Shown piece by piece: positions 36,222 through 45,004 of a DNA stretch of 64,000 nucleotides. The notes under the pieces were generated by a model. It made no database searches, was not told where the DNA came from, and was given only the letters and a program-made list of their open reading frames with translations. Both the position numbers and the translations under genes were made by a program. This stretch comes from Robbsia andropogonis (GTDB lineage Bacteria; Pseudomonadota; Gammaproteobacteria; Burkholderiales; Burkholderiaceae), in the NCBI RefSeq assembly GCF_000970345.1, contig NZ_LAQU01000024.1:19405-83404 (forward strand). Direction: 5' to 3'. Positions within the stretch are counted from its first letter, which is position 1. Every line of letters begins with the position of its first letter.

Positions 36222-38003
36222 TTATGCCTGCACCAGCGGACCCGGGCTCTTCAGGTACTGTTCTCGGATAGCCTTCGCCGACCAATACGCCAGCGCCGTG
36301 ACCAGACCGGTAGGGTTATAGCCCATGTTTTGCGGGAACAGGCACGCACCCGTGACGAACACGTTCGAGACGTCCCAGCTCTGACAGTAGCGATTGACAG
36401 CGCTTTCCATCGGGTTCGCGCCCATGATGGCACCACCGGTCAAGTGTGTGCTCTGGTAGACCCGGGTATCCCAATGCGCGCCCTTCTTGCGAATCGCACG
36501 ATAGACGCCATCGTTCGGAATGGCCCTTGCAACCTTTTCCATCTCGTCGCCCATATGGCCAAGCATCGCGAACTCGTTGTCATGCCAGTCGAACGTCATA
36601 CGCAATAGCGGAAGTCCGTACTTGTCCTTGTAGGTAGGGTCGAGATCCAAATAGCGGTCCTTATAAGCCATCACGGAGCCGGAGATACCGATGGTCATAT
36701 AGCGCTGGTAGGCATCTTGGACACCCTTTTTCCAATCGCTTCCCCACGACGGCGTGCCCGGGACGGTTGGTGCCTGACCGATTGGTCGGCCACCGGTGCT
36801 CAAGGTACGGATGCTGGCACCACCAACGAAACCCAACGGCCCATGGTCGAATTGGTCGCCATTCAAGTCGTCCATGCCGACGGCACCCGCGCCCGTCCCG
36901 GCGAAGCGGTTCAGCGCTGTACCCTTCGGCAGCATGACATTGATACCGCCGTTCATCTGATAGGCGAAATTGCGGCCGACCGTGCCGTCTCCTGTCAACG
37001 GGTCGTATTGCTTGCCGATACCGGACAACAACATCAGTCGCACGTTATGCGTCTGGAATGCGGTAAGGATCACCAGATCGGCAGGCTGCTCGACTTCGCG
37101 CCCTTGCGAATCGATATACGTCACGCCAGTGGCTTTCTTGCCCGTATTATCGAGATTCACTTTCAGGACGTGGGATTCGGTGCGTAATTCGAAATTCTTG
37201 CGCTTCAGCAGCACCGGCATGATCGTTGTTTGGGGAGATGCCTTCGAGTACATATAGCACCCGTAGTTCTCACAAAAACCGCAGTAGTTACACGGTCCGA
37301 TCCGTACCCCATATGGGTTTGTATAAGGCTCTGATGCATTGGCCGCAGGTGCCATGTAAGGGTGGAAGCCTGTTTCCCGAGCGGCTTTCTCGAACAGCAT
37401 GCCGCTATATTGCTTCTGCAGCGGTGCGGTCGGGAATTCGTCGGTGCGCGGGGCTTCCAGCGGATTGCCCCCATCAGCCCCCGTCTTCTTGCCGTCGATG
37501 TTGCCGGCCTTGCCAGACACCGCCATCAGTTTTTCAGAGAAGTCGTAATACGGCTCCAGGTCGGCATAAGTAACGCCGTGATCCTGTAACAACATGTCAT
37601 CTGGGACAAACTTCTTGCCATAACGCTCGGTGTAACGCGTCTTCATCTCCAGTTCTTCGGGCAGATTGCGATACATCATGCCGTTCCAGTGGAAACCCGC
37701 GCCCCCCACGCCGTTACCCAGCAGGAAAGAACCATGTTGCCGGTAAGGCACTGCGGTCAACTGCATGTTGTGACGAATCGTACAGGTTTCGCCGGACAGT
37801 TGTTGGAACAGCTTGCCACGAGTGGAATACGCCAGTTCGTCGATGACCTTCGGGTAAGCGGCGTCGGTGGGCGTATCGCGAAATTCGCCGCGCTCCAGCG
37901 CCAGAACATTCATGCCGGTATCCGTCAATTCCATACCCATGATCGCGCCGGTCCACCCGAAGCCGATCAGCACAACATCTACTTTGTCTTTTTTAATCGC
38001 CAT
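36222..38003 (-). CDS. GMC-type FAD dehydrogenase subunit with Cys cluster
   Basis: Flavoprotein of 593 residues with the FAD motif VVLIGFGWTGAIMGMEL, and the GMC C-terminus TGACLFPQNMGYNPTGLVTALAYW. Residues 238-249 carry four Cys in CNYCGFCENYGC, as in FAD-glucose/gluconate dehydrogenases that hold a 3Fe-4S centre. Its start at 38003 is one base past the gamma-subunit stop. Length and neighbours fit gluconate 2-dehydrogenase or a related polyol/sugar-acid dehydrogenase; the exact sugar is not readable. Confidence 0.9.
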   Translation of the reverse strand: MAIKKDKVDVVLIGFGWTGAIMGMELTDTGMNVLALERGEFRDTPTDAAYPKVIDELAYSTRGKLFQQLSGETCTIRHNMQLTAVPYRQHGSFLLGNGVGGAGFHWNGMMYRNLPEELEMKTRYTERYGKKFVPDDMLLQDHGVTYADLEPYYDFSEKLMAVSGKAGNIDGKKTGADGGNPLEAPRTDEFPTAPLQKQYSGMLFEKAARETGFHPYMAPAANASEPYTNPYGVRIGPCNYCGFCENYGCYMYSKASPQTTIMPVLLKRKNFELRTESHVLKVNLDNTGKKATGVTYIDSQGREVEQPADLVILTAFQTHNVRLMLLSGIGKQYDPLTGDGTVGRNFAYQMNGGINVMLPKGTALNRFAGTGAGAVGMDDLNGDQFDHGPLGFVGGASIRTLSTGGRPIGQAPTVPGTPSWGSDWKKGVQDAYQRYMTIGISGSVMAYKDRYLDLDPTYKDKYGLPLLRMTFDWHDNEFAMLGHMGDEMEKVARAIPNDGVYRAIRKKGAHWDTRVYQSTHLTGGAIMGANPMESAVNRYCQSWDVSNVFVTGACLFPQNMGYNPTGLVTALAYWSAKAIREQYLKSPGPLVQA

Positions 38004-38004
38004 C

Positions 38005-38751
38005 TCAACCCTTCCTTCCTGAAATTGACACCGGCCCATACGGATACCTCACGTTCGGCTTGTCGATCCAGTCCAGAAAGTCGGCGCGTGCTCCAGGGAA
38101 TCCCACCATCTTCCAGCCGCCCATATCTTTATTGCCACCATAAATGGGATCGGCGAAATAGCCCTCTTTCGTGGTTTTCAATAGGAACCCAAAGAATGTT
38201 TTGGCAGGTACCTTGTCGAATTGGGGCTTGCCTGCCTCGATATCTTTCAATACCCGCAGTTGCTGGTCCTTTGTCAGATGCGCGAATGCATGACCTTCGA
38301 CGCTGTTCGCGTATGCATCCGCTTCCGCGATGCCTAAACGAAAAATCTGACGGGGTGTCAAATTCAATTGATAGCCCATCTCCGGCGGCTGATCCGGATG
38401 AAACGGGCCTTGCATATACCAAAGCTGACCATGACCGTAAGGCGTTTCCATTTGCTTGTCGATAAACACCGGGACATCCGCTTCGATCGCACCTGCCCCG
38501 TATTCATCGGAGGGAATCAGATGATCCACCGCGGCTTTGAGAAAGGCGTATTCACCCGCGGTGAAATAGGCCGGCTTGTACGACGTGTTCGCCAGCGGGT
38601 GCTGCTCCTTGCCACTATCGACGGACTTGGTGTCGTTAGGCATTGAACACCCGGTTTGCGAGATGGCCGCACCGGTAGCCAGACTTGATGCGGGGACGAT
38701 CGCCAAGACCTGGCGCAAGAACCGTCTGCGCGGCTCCTTTTGTTCAGACAT
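38005..38751 (-). CDS. Gluconate 2-dehydrogenase gamma-like subunit (Tat-exported)
   Basis: Small chaperone-like subunit of 248 residues (gluconate 2-dehydrogenase subunit 3 family). It has a twin-arginine signal RRRFLRQVLAIVPAS, and a lipobox-like QTGCSM near residue 35. Body motifs: YFTAGEYAFLKAAVDHLIPSDEYGAGA. In the family this subunit carries the folded flavoprotein across the membrane. It is the first gene of the operon, with a ribosome site (GAGAGGCAGC) before the ATG. Confidence 0.88.
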   Translation of the reverse strand: MSEQKEPRRRFLRQVLAIVPASSLATGAAISQTGCSMPNDTKSVDSGKEQHPLANTSYKPAYFTAGEYAFLKAAVDHLIPSDEYGAGAIEADVPVFIDKQMETPYGHGQLWYMQGPFHPDQPPEMGYQLNLTPRQIFRLGIAEADAYANSVEGHAFAHLTKDQQLRVLKDIEAGKPQFDKVPAKTFFGFLLKTTKEGYFADPIYGGNKDMGGWKMVGFPGARADFLDWIDKPNVRYPYGPVSISGRKG

Positions 38752-38803
38752 GCTGCCTCTCCGGGTTTCGCGAAGGTCGTAAGGGAACCTTTCAACGAGC
38801 GGA

Positions 38804-38834
38804 ATTATAGAGACAGATAGCGACTAATTGTCGC
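38804..38834 (-). promoter_or_regulatory. Promoter with operator-like palindrome for dehydrogenase operon
   Basis: On the leftward strand a perfect TATAAT lies at 38804-38809, about 55 bases before the gamma-subunit start. The near-palindrome GCGACTAATTGTCGC (38820-38834, plus strand) covers the -35 position, where only a weak hexamer GACAAT is found. That suggests an activator or repressor site. Together with the element at 39229 it is one of two related palindromes in the 692-base gap 38752-39443. Confidence 0.6.
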
Positions 38835-39228
38835 AGCAATTTATTTATTGACGCTTTTGAGACGGAATTGTTGCTTTAATATTCCACAAATATCTTTTTC
38901 GTAATCCATGAACACGTGCGAAACGGGACGGTCGATCGTTGATCACATTCGCGCATATGCTGCTCCCAATATCACTGATCTAGATAACATTTTGAGATAA
39001 CGAAGATTTATTCAATACGCATTGCTAGGACACCACATGCTTGGCCAGTTATAACCGCAATGGATTCTTCGCTCATCACGACAGATGTCATGACGTCCGG
39101 GGAATTCCCCCGGGTTGACTTTCGATCGACTTGTTAGCCCGTGTAGTTACAGGGATGGCAAATCCTGGTGGTATGCCATACCCATACGGCATAGCGAACA
39201 ATCGATACACAAGCAGGCTTCCATGATC

Positions 39229-39265
39229 GGCAATTAGTTGCCTAGCCAATCATATATCGTATAAT
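39229..39265 (+). promoter_or_regulatory. Promoter with operator-like palindrome for Bcr/CflA gene
   Basis: TTGCCT (39238-39243), 16-base spacer and TATAAT (39260-39265) form a good sigma-70 promoter. GGCAATTAGTTGCC (39229-39242) is a near-palindrome over the -35 box and shares CAATTAGT with the element at 38820-38834 on the other strand. The remaining leader, 39266-39443, contains strong hairpins (described separately) and no clear gene. Confidence 0.55.
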
Positions 39266-39334
39266 TGTGGCAGTTGCTAACGCTGGCGCTGACATGCGCA
39301 TCCGTCGTACGCCGTAAGCGCTTGCGCGATTCCC

Positions 39335-39364
39335 TGATGTGCATGCCAGCGGACATGCACATCA
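39335..39364 (+). repeat. Perfect 11-bp inverted repeat in exporter leader
   Basis: TGATGTGCATG (39335-39345) and CATGCACATCA (39354-39364) are perfect arms with an 8-base loop, in the predicted 170-base leader of the Bcr/CflA gene. Just after it, CGGG (39367-39370), CCCG (39377-39380) and CGGG (39387-39390) can pair in two mutually exclusive ways. This could be an RNA switch or a DNA operator; I cannot decide. Confidence 0.5.
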
Positions 39365-39443
39365 CTCGGGCGTCGTCCCGCTTGCTCGGGATCGGCGTGT
39401 GTGATTTGCGAAAGACGATGAAGCTCACGTGAGAATAAATTAG

Positions 39444-40685
39444 ATGAACGTGTCGGATGGGAAGCCCGGAACACGCTCGACAGACATTGCAGCCCCCCTT
39501 CGATCGACCGTACCGAAAGCGCCATTGTGGCTGCTGGTGATGATCACCATCAGCGGCACGCTGGCGATGCATATCTTTGTACCTGCCTTGCCGGACGCCG
39601 CGCATGCGTTTGGTGTCGGGCCGGCGGCGATGCAAGCGACGATAAGCGTCTACATCATTGGTCTGGCATTTGGACAACTCGTTTATGGCCCGCTCTCGGA
39701 CGGGTTGGGACGCCGGCCGATGCTGCTATTTGGGCTGGCGCTTTATGGCGTCGCAAGTGCGATCGCGATGTGCGCGACCAGCGTTCACGTCTTGATCGTC
39801 GCGCGTCTATTTCAGGCGCTGGGCGGCTGCGCGGGTCTGGCGCTAGGCCGCGCTATTGTGCGTGATACATCAGCCAGCGACGAAGCCGTACGCGCGCTGG
39901 CGCTCATGAACCTCATGATGATGGTCGGACCCGGCTTCGCCCCGCTCGCCGCATGGGGTCTGGTGAGCATCGGCGGTTGGCGCCTGGTCTTTGTTGTCTT
40001 GACGGTACTCGGCACGGCAACCCTGTTCCTGACATGGCGGATGATCCCCGAGACCGGATCACCGAGCGGGAACGTCAGCGCCGCGAAACTGCTGCGCGAT
40101 TACGGCACCTTGCTGCGCGTGCCGGCTTTTCTGGGATACGCCATCGGCGGAGGATGCGCGACAACGTCGATCTATGGCTATATCGCGGCAGCGCCGTTCA
40201 TCGTGATGCAGGTACTGCATCGCCCGTTGGGGGAGGTCGGAATCTATCTTGCTCTGCTGATCGTGGGCATGTCGATCGGCAACGCGACCACGCGGCGCTT
40301 GATTCGAGGTGTCTCTCTGACACGTTTGTTGATTGCCGGGAATATCGTCAGCCTCGCTTCGGCTGTCGCGCTCTTGTTGATCGTGCTTGCCGACACGCTC
40401 ACCGTAAGCTCGGCGGTGGGATGTACGTTCCTGTTCGCTTTGGGCGCGGGCTTGTCGAGTCCCGCGGCATTAAGCAAGGCATTGGCCGTCGACAATCGCC
40501 TGACTGGTTCGGCCGCCGGACTCTATGGTTTCACGCAGATGGCGGTGGGATCGCTCTGCACGACGCTCACCAGCCTGGGCGGACATCCGGCGCTCGCGGC
40601 GGCCGTTGTATTGACGGGCGCGGCGCTGATTGCGCAGGGCGGTTTTATCTGCGCGCTGCGGTACGAACGACGCAATGCTGCGTGA
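39444..40685 (+). CDS. Bcr/CflA-family multidrug MFS exporter
   Basis: Drug:H+ antiporter of 413 residues with 12 membrane segments. Motifs: AFGVGPAAMQATISVYIIGLAFGQLVYGPLSDGLGRRP (seen in parts as GLAFGQLVYGPLSDGLGRRP) and LGGCAGLALGRAIVRD, which are family signatures. The N-terminal 35 residues before the first segment are uncommon. Its start at 39444 has no strong ribosome site, so translation may depend on leader structure. Monocistronic, converging with the chemoreceptor gene. Confidence 0.9.
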   Translation: MNVSDGKPGTRSTDIAAPLRSTVPKAPLWLLVMITISGTLAMHIFVPALPDAAHAFGVGPAAMQATISVYIIGLAFGQLVYGPLSDGLGRRPMLLFGLALYGVASAIAMCATSVHVLIVARLFQALGGCAGLALGRAIVRDTSASDEAVRALALMNLMMMVGPGFAPLAAWGLVSIGGWRLVFVVLTVLGTATLFLTWRMIPETGSPSGNVSAAKLLRDYGTLLRVPAFLGYAIGGGCATTSIYGYIAAAPFIVMQVLHRPLGEVGIYLALLIVGMSIGNATTRRLIRGVSLTRLLIAGNIVSLASAVALLLIVLADTLTVSSAVGCTFLFALGAGLSSPAALSKALAVDNRLTGSAAGLYGFTQMAVGSLCTTLTSLGGHPALAAAVVLTGAALIAQGGFICALRYERRNAA

Positions 40686-40690
40686 AGAGG

Positions 40691-42025
40691 CTACCCGTCG
40701 ATTTTCAGCGCTTCCGTGGCTTGGCGCAAACCGGCAATTTGGTTGCCCTGCTTTTCCGCCGCCGTCACGATGGCATCCATGGACGTGGCCATCTCTTTGA
40801 CCGCCGAGACCACATCCACGATCGTCTTTCCAGCATCTTCAACGAGTTCGACGCCGTGGTCGACCTGTCGCGATGAACGATCGATCAGCGCGCGGATCTC
40901 GCGTGCCGAATCCGCGCTGCGTTGCGCGAGATTGCGCACTTCTCCCGCCACGACCGCAAACCCTTTCCCGGATTCGCCTGCGCGTGCCGCTTCGACGGCT
41001 GCATTCAACGCCAACAGGTTGGTTTGAAACGCCAGACCGTCGATCACCTTGATGATATCGCCCATTGCTTTCGCGCCATCGTGAATGGCGCGCATCGTCT
41101 CGACCATCTCATTTACGGCGCTTCCTCCATGCTGCGCCATCGTGGCGGTACGCTGCGCGAGGTCATTGGCCGTACGCGCAAACGAAGCGTTGTCTTGCAA
41201 CGCGGTCGACAAGCCGCCCACGGCATTGCGCAATGTTTGCGTCGCGTCCATTCGAGAGGTGATATCAGTTGCGTACTTGACGACCTTGACCAGGTCGCCG
41301 TTCATATCGCGGATCGGGTTGTAGCTTGCCTGAATCCAGATGGCACGCCCCTGCTTGCCGAAGCGTTGGTATATACCGCTGTTGTAATTACCTTCGCCCA
41401 GTTTTTTCCAGAACATCGCGTACTCGGCCGATTTGCGATAGGTCGGGTCCACAAACATGCTGTGGTGACGTCCCAGGACCTCATTCGCGCGAAAACCGAA
41501 TGCCGTGAGGAAGTTCTGGTTGGCCGCAAGTACTGTCCCGTCCAGCGTGAACTCGATGACCGCCTGCGCGCGGCCGATCGCATCCACCTGCCCGCGATGG
41601 TCGGCGTGGCGCAATTCATCCACGGTGACATCGGTCGCGTACTTGATGACCCGCCGAACTTTGCCGTCGGTATCGACAATCGGGTTATACGTCGCCTGGA
41701 TCCATACCTCACGGCCGTCCTTGCGCAACCGCTTGAAAACGCCCCGGTGAAACTCGCCGGAAGACAAATTGTTCCAGAATAGGGTGTATTCGCTGGAACC
41801 ACATGTCGCTGCGTCGACAAACATACAATGATGCTGCCCGACGACTTCGTCGAGACCATATCCCATCAGGGACAGGAAATTCGCATTCGCGGAGAGAATT
41901 GTCCCATCCGCCTTGAATTCGATGACTGCGTTAGTACGATCCAACGCCTCCAATCGCCCGTTCACGGACGAATGATGTCCGCCGAAGTGGTTCAGCCGAC
42001 TCAAGCGGTTCATCAGCTTCTTCAT
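40691..42025 (-). CDS. Soluble PAS-PAS methyl-accepting chemotaxis protein
   Basis: Receptor of 444 residues without membrane segments. Two PAS domains (about 25-140 and 150-260) each end in YATDVT or YATDIT, followed by the MCP signalling region with [45 protein letters not shown], given here by its ends [15 protein letters not shown] and [21 protein letters not shown] at 42025 has AGGTGAAG upstream. Layout matches BdlA-like biofilm-dispersal/oxygen sensors. The signalling helix ends at ALKIDG, a little earlier than common, so the last methylation helix looks short. Confidence 0.88.
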   Translation of the reverse strand: MKKLMNRLSRLNHFGGHHSSVNGRLEALDRTNAVIEFKADGTILSANANFLSLMGYGLDEVVGQHHCMFVDAATCGSSEYTLFWNNLSSGEFHRGVFKRLRKDGREVWIQATYNPIVDTDGKVRRVIKYATDVTVDELRHADHRGQVDAIGRAQAVIEFTLDGTVLAANQNFLTAFGFRANEVLGRHHSMFVDPTYRKSAEYAMFWKKLGEGNYNSGIYQRFGKQGRAIWIQASYNPIRDMNGDLVKVVKYATDITSRMDATQTLRNAVGGLSTALQDNASFARTANDLAQRTATMAQHGGSAVNEMVETMRAIHDGAKAMGDIIKVIDGLAFQTNLLALNAAVEAARAGESGKGFAVVAGEVRNLAQRSADSAREIRALIDRSSRQVDHGVELVEDAGKTIVDVVSAVKEMATSMDAIVTAAEKQGNQIAGLRQATEALKIDG

Positions 42026-42280
42026 TTCTTCACCTAATAATACGGCGTGACATCTCGACAGCGCCTGACCTACAAAATGGACCATCGGCCCGCTAATCCG
42101 GTCGGATGCGTGCCTATTTTCAGCAGGGGGGCGCTGCTTAATTTTCGCCAAACGCATTCAAACGAATGTATCAATTTGATGCTGATTCTAAGACAAATTG
42201 CAGCGAGTGTGCTATCACGGAAACCAATTACGCGCAAAATTAACCGGTTGTTAAATTTTCGCAACCCAGAAAGCAACAGA

Positions 42281-42306
42281 GGGGGCCTGTCGCGCGACAG
42301 CCCCCC
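42281..42306 (-). terminator. GC-rich hairpin after the succinate-semialdehyde dehydrogenase gene
   Basis: CTGTCGC-GCGACAG is a perfect palindrome at 42287-42300, flanked by GGGGG and CCCCC runs that extend the stem with one mismatch. On the leftward strand it is followed by a T-containing but not pure U stretch, so it is a probable terminator of the dehydrogenase gene with a weak tail. Confidence 0.5.
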
Positions 42307-42379
42307 TCCTTTGGCTGGACGGCGGCATCAAGGCAGGGGTTTTATCAATCAACGCCGATGCACGTCTGCCGTGCGCTAC

Positions 42380-43825
42380 TCACGTGCCCTCGGCGATGTG
42401 TTTGGTGGTCAAGTAGGCCTCCATCGCTTCCTGCCCGCCTTCGGAACCATATCCGGAATCCTTTATGCCTCCAAAAGGCACTTCTGGCATACCCAGGCTA
42501 TGCTGGTTAATCGAGATCATGCCGCTCTCCACGTCATTCCCGACCCGGGCGACGGTGGCTGCCGATGTCGAATAGGCGTAAGCCGCCAATCCATATGGCA
42601 GACGGTTCGCCTCCATGATGGCGTCCTGGTACGAATCGAACGCAATGATCGGTGCCAATGGACCGAATGGCTCTTCATGCATCAATGCGGCATTGGCCGG
42701 GACATCGGTCAGCACCGTCGGCGCATAGAAGTAGCCCTTGTCACCGATGCGTTCGCCGCCTGTCACGACCCGCGCGCCCTTCGCGCGCGCATCGGCCACC
42801 AGCCGTTCCATCGCGCCGAGACGACGATCGTTTGCCAACGCGCCCATCCTCGTTGACTCGTCCAGACCGTTCCCGACCTTGATCGCGCGAGCGGCGCTGA
42901 CCATTGCCTCCGTAAATGCGTCGACAACGCCACGCTCGACAAGGAAGCGTGTGGGCGCAATACATACCTGACCGGCGTTACGGTATTTCGCCCCCGCCAG
43001 CAGGCTCACCGCGCGATCGATATCCGCATCCGCGAATACCAATACCGGGGCATGCCCGCCGAGTTCCATTGTCACTCGCTTCATATGCTGCCCGGCAAGC
43101 GCGGCCAATTGCTTGCCGACCGGTGTCGAGCCGGTAAACGAAATCTTGCGAATCACCGGATGGGCGATCAGATAGGACGACACCTCCGACGGTGTGCCGA
43201 ACACCAGGTTCACTACGCCTGGCGGAACGCCCGCATCCGCGTATGCCCGCACCAATTCGGCGCAACTGGCTGGCGTTTCTTCAGGGCCTTTCAAGACGAT
43301 CGAGCAACCCGCGGCCAGCGCCGCCGACACTTTGCGTACCGCTTGATTGATCGGGAAGTTCCACGGCGTGAAGGCCGCCACCGGGCCAACCGGCTCGCGC
43401 AGCACGACGTTTCGCACCTGCGGGCTGCGCGACGGAATGATACGGCCGTAGGTCCGCCGTGCTTCCTCTGCAAACCATTCGATCGTGTCCGCCGCGCCGA
43501 GCGCCTCTGTTTTGGCTTCGCCGATCGGTTTACCTTGCTCCATCGTCATGATGGCCGCGATCGTATCCGCCCGCTCTCTCAATATCGCCGCGGCCCGGCG
43601 CATGATCTTGCTTCGCTCGAGCGCCGGCACGGTGCGCCATAGCTTGAATCCTTGATCCGCGGCATCCACGGCTGCCGCCAGCTCCTTTTCCGATACCAGC
43701 GAAATCCGGCCAATCTCCGCTTCCGTTGCCGGATTGATCACGGTGGCATCGCGCGCGCCCTCCTGCCATTCACCATTGATGAACAGCTTCACTTCGGGAT
43801 AAGCCGGATATTGAATGTCGCTCAT
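42380..43825 (-). CDS. gabD: NAD(P)-dependent succinate-semialdehyde dehydrogenase
   Basis: Aldehyde dehydrogenase of 481 residues. It has [12 protein letters not shown] for the cofactor loop, [16 protein letters not shown] with catalytic Glu, and [14 protein letters not shown] with the nucleophilic Cys. The C-terminus [15 protein letters not shown] is typical of GabD. It oxidises succinate semialdehyde to succinate in GABA catabolism; related semialdehydes are possible. GGAG lies ahead of the ATG. Divergent from a TetR gene at 44207 that may control it. Confidence 0.9.
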   Translation of the reverse strand: MSDIQYPAYPEVKLFINGEWQEGARDATVINPATEAEIGRISLVSEKELAAAVDAADQGFKLWRTVPALERSKIMRRAAAILRERADTIAAIMTMEQGKPIGEAKTEALGAADTIEWFAEEARRTYGRIIPSRSPQVRNVVLREPVGPVAAFTPWNFPINQAVRKVSAALAAGCSIVLKGPEETPASCAELVRAYADAGVPPGVVNLVFGTPSEVSSYLIAHPVIRKISFTGSTPVGKQLAALAGQHMKRVTMELGGHAPVLVFADADIDRAVSLLAGAKYRNAGQVCIAPTRFLVERGVVDAFTEAMVSAARAIKVGNGLDESTRMGALANDRRLGAMERLVADARAKGARVVTGGERIGDKGYFYAPTVLTDVPANAALMHEEPFGPLAPIIAFDSYQDAIMEANRLPYGLAAYAYSTSAATVARVGNDVESGMISINQHSLGMPEVPFGGIKDSGYGSEGGQEAMEAYLTTKHIAEGT

Positions 43826-44141
43826 TGTCGTTTCTCCATACGTGCCATGGGTCCAGATTCGGCTGCCGCCGGCCTCCTAGCATGCACACAGTTCATCGCC
43901 ATTGGCCGCAGGTACGTGGATCCACACGATGCTCCGCTATGCGGCGTGCGGTTCCCACGCCACTGTCGGCTTCGGATAATCAATCACGCATCGCTGTCTG
44001 AATTTTCCAACACGTCGCGTCATGCGAGAGAACAATGCTACGGGAAAAGCAGTGCACAGGTAAAAGCTGCGGATAAATCGTCAAAAATAGTCTGAAGCAT
44101 CGAGATAAATCAAACGTGCGTTTAACATCGTCGTACGTCAC

Positions 44142-44197
44142 GCAAAATGCTGTCATTTTGCAACATGTTGACCAAGGAATGTGTACGCCCGTATAGT
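44142..44197 (+). promoter_or_regulatory. Palindromic operator and sigma-70 promoter of TetR gene
   Basis: GCAAAATG (44142-44149) and CATTTTGC (44154-44161) form a perfect 8+8 palindrome with a 4-base centre. It is followed by TTGACC (44168-44173), an 18-base spacer and TATAGT (44192-44197). The ATG at 44207 lies only nine bases downstream of the -10 box, so the transcript would be leaderless or nearly so. The gap 43826-44206 otherwise holds no gene. Confidence 0.65.
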
Positions 44198-44206
44198 TGG
44201 CGCACT

Positions 44207-44824
44207 ATGCCGAAACCATCCCACCGCACCAAACTTTTGAACGAAGGGCTGCGCGTGATGCATGAGCGCGGCTTCAACGGCGCGAGCGTACGCGACATCG
44301 TACAAGCCGCCGGTGTACCTCAGGGGTCGTTCACGAATCACTTTCCATCGAAGGAAGCGTTTGCGATGGAAGTCGTCGATTTGCACTTCGAACAAGCTCG
44401 CGCGCTGATCGAACGCACGCTCGACAATGCGCAATTGGATGCGATCGGTCGCTTGCACGCCTATTTCGATGCGGTGTTGACAGACCTGACCGAACACGGT
44501 GTCGAGCACGGTAGTCTGCTCGGCAATCTCGCCTTGGAAACCGCGGAGCACAGCGAAGCGCTGCGCATGCAGATCGCCCACATCCTCGACCATGTGGAAC
44601 AAAGGCTGTCCGCATGCATCGCCGCCGCAATCGACGCGGGTGCCATCCATCCTCCCACGACGGAACCGCTGCAGCGTTCGTCTTCGTCATTTGCGGTGCC
44701 TGCCGCCTTGGCGCGATACGTCCAGGCCACCTTGCAAGGCGCCGTGCTGATCGCCAAGACCATGCGCGATCCAGAACCGGTCGCCCTCGCGCGCGACTTG
44801 TTGTTCGCGACTGCGCTGCGGTAG
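44207..44824 (+). CDS. TetR-family transcriptional regulator
   Basis: Regulator of 205 residues. HTH region GFNGASVRDIVQAAGVPQGSFTNHFPSKEAFAMEV near residues 20-55 (key parts ASVRDIVQAAGVPQGSF, HFPSKEAF), with a helical ligand domain after it, of the AcrR_C-like type. The Met at 44207 fits the promoter spacing better than the upstream one at 44147, which would precede the promoter. Located between gabD and a DHA2 exporter; may repress either or both. Confidence 0.88.
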   Translation: MPKPSHRTKLLNEGLRVMHERGFNGASVRDIVQAAGVPQGSFTNHFPSKEAFAMEVVDLHFEQARALIERTLDNAQLDAIGRLHAYFDAVLTDLTEHGVEHGSLLGNLALETAEHSEALRMQIAHILDHVEQRLSACIAAAIDAGAIHPPTTEPLQRSSSSFAVPAALARYVQATLQGAVLIAKTMRDPEPVALARDLLFATALR

Positions 44825-45004
44825 ATGTTTTCCTAAAAAAACGCACTGCCAGTCGTTTTGCAGACAAAATTCCGGGATAATGGCGCTCCGTGTCCCTTCA
44901 TGCCGCGACTCGCTCGTTGGCGCCATCGTCGTTCGCAAAGCCGCACCACTTGCGCGGCCTTCGGTCGTAAGTCCCGTGGCGCCGCCCGCAGCCGCGCCGC
45001 TTCG

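Noticed and set aside
39234..39677. 147-residue leftward frame across the Bcr/CflA promoter and gene start
   Set aside because: It overlaps the exporter coding region and its well-formed promoter; reads as a shadow frame.
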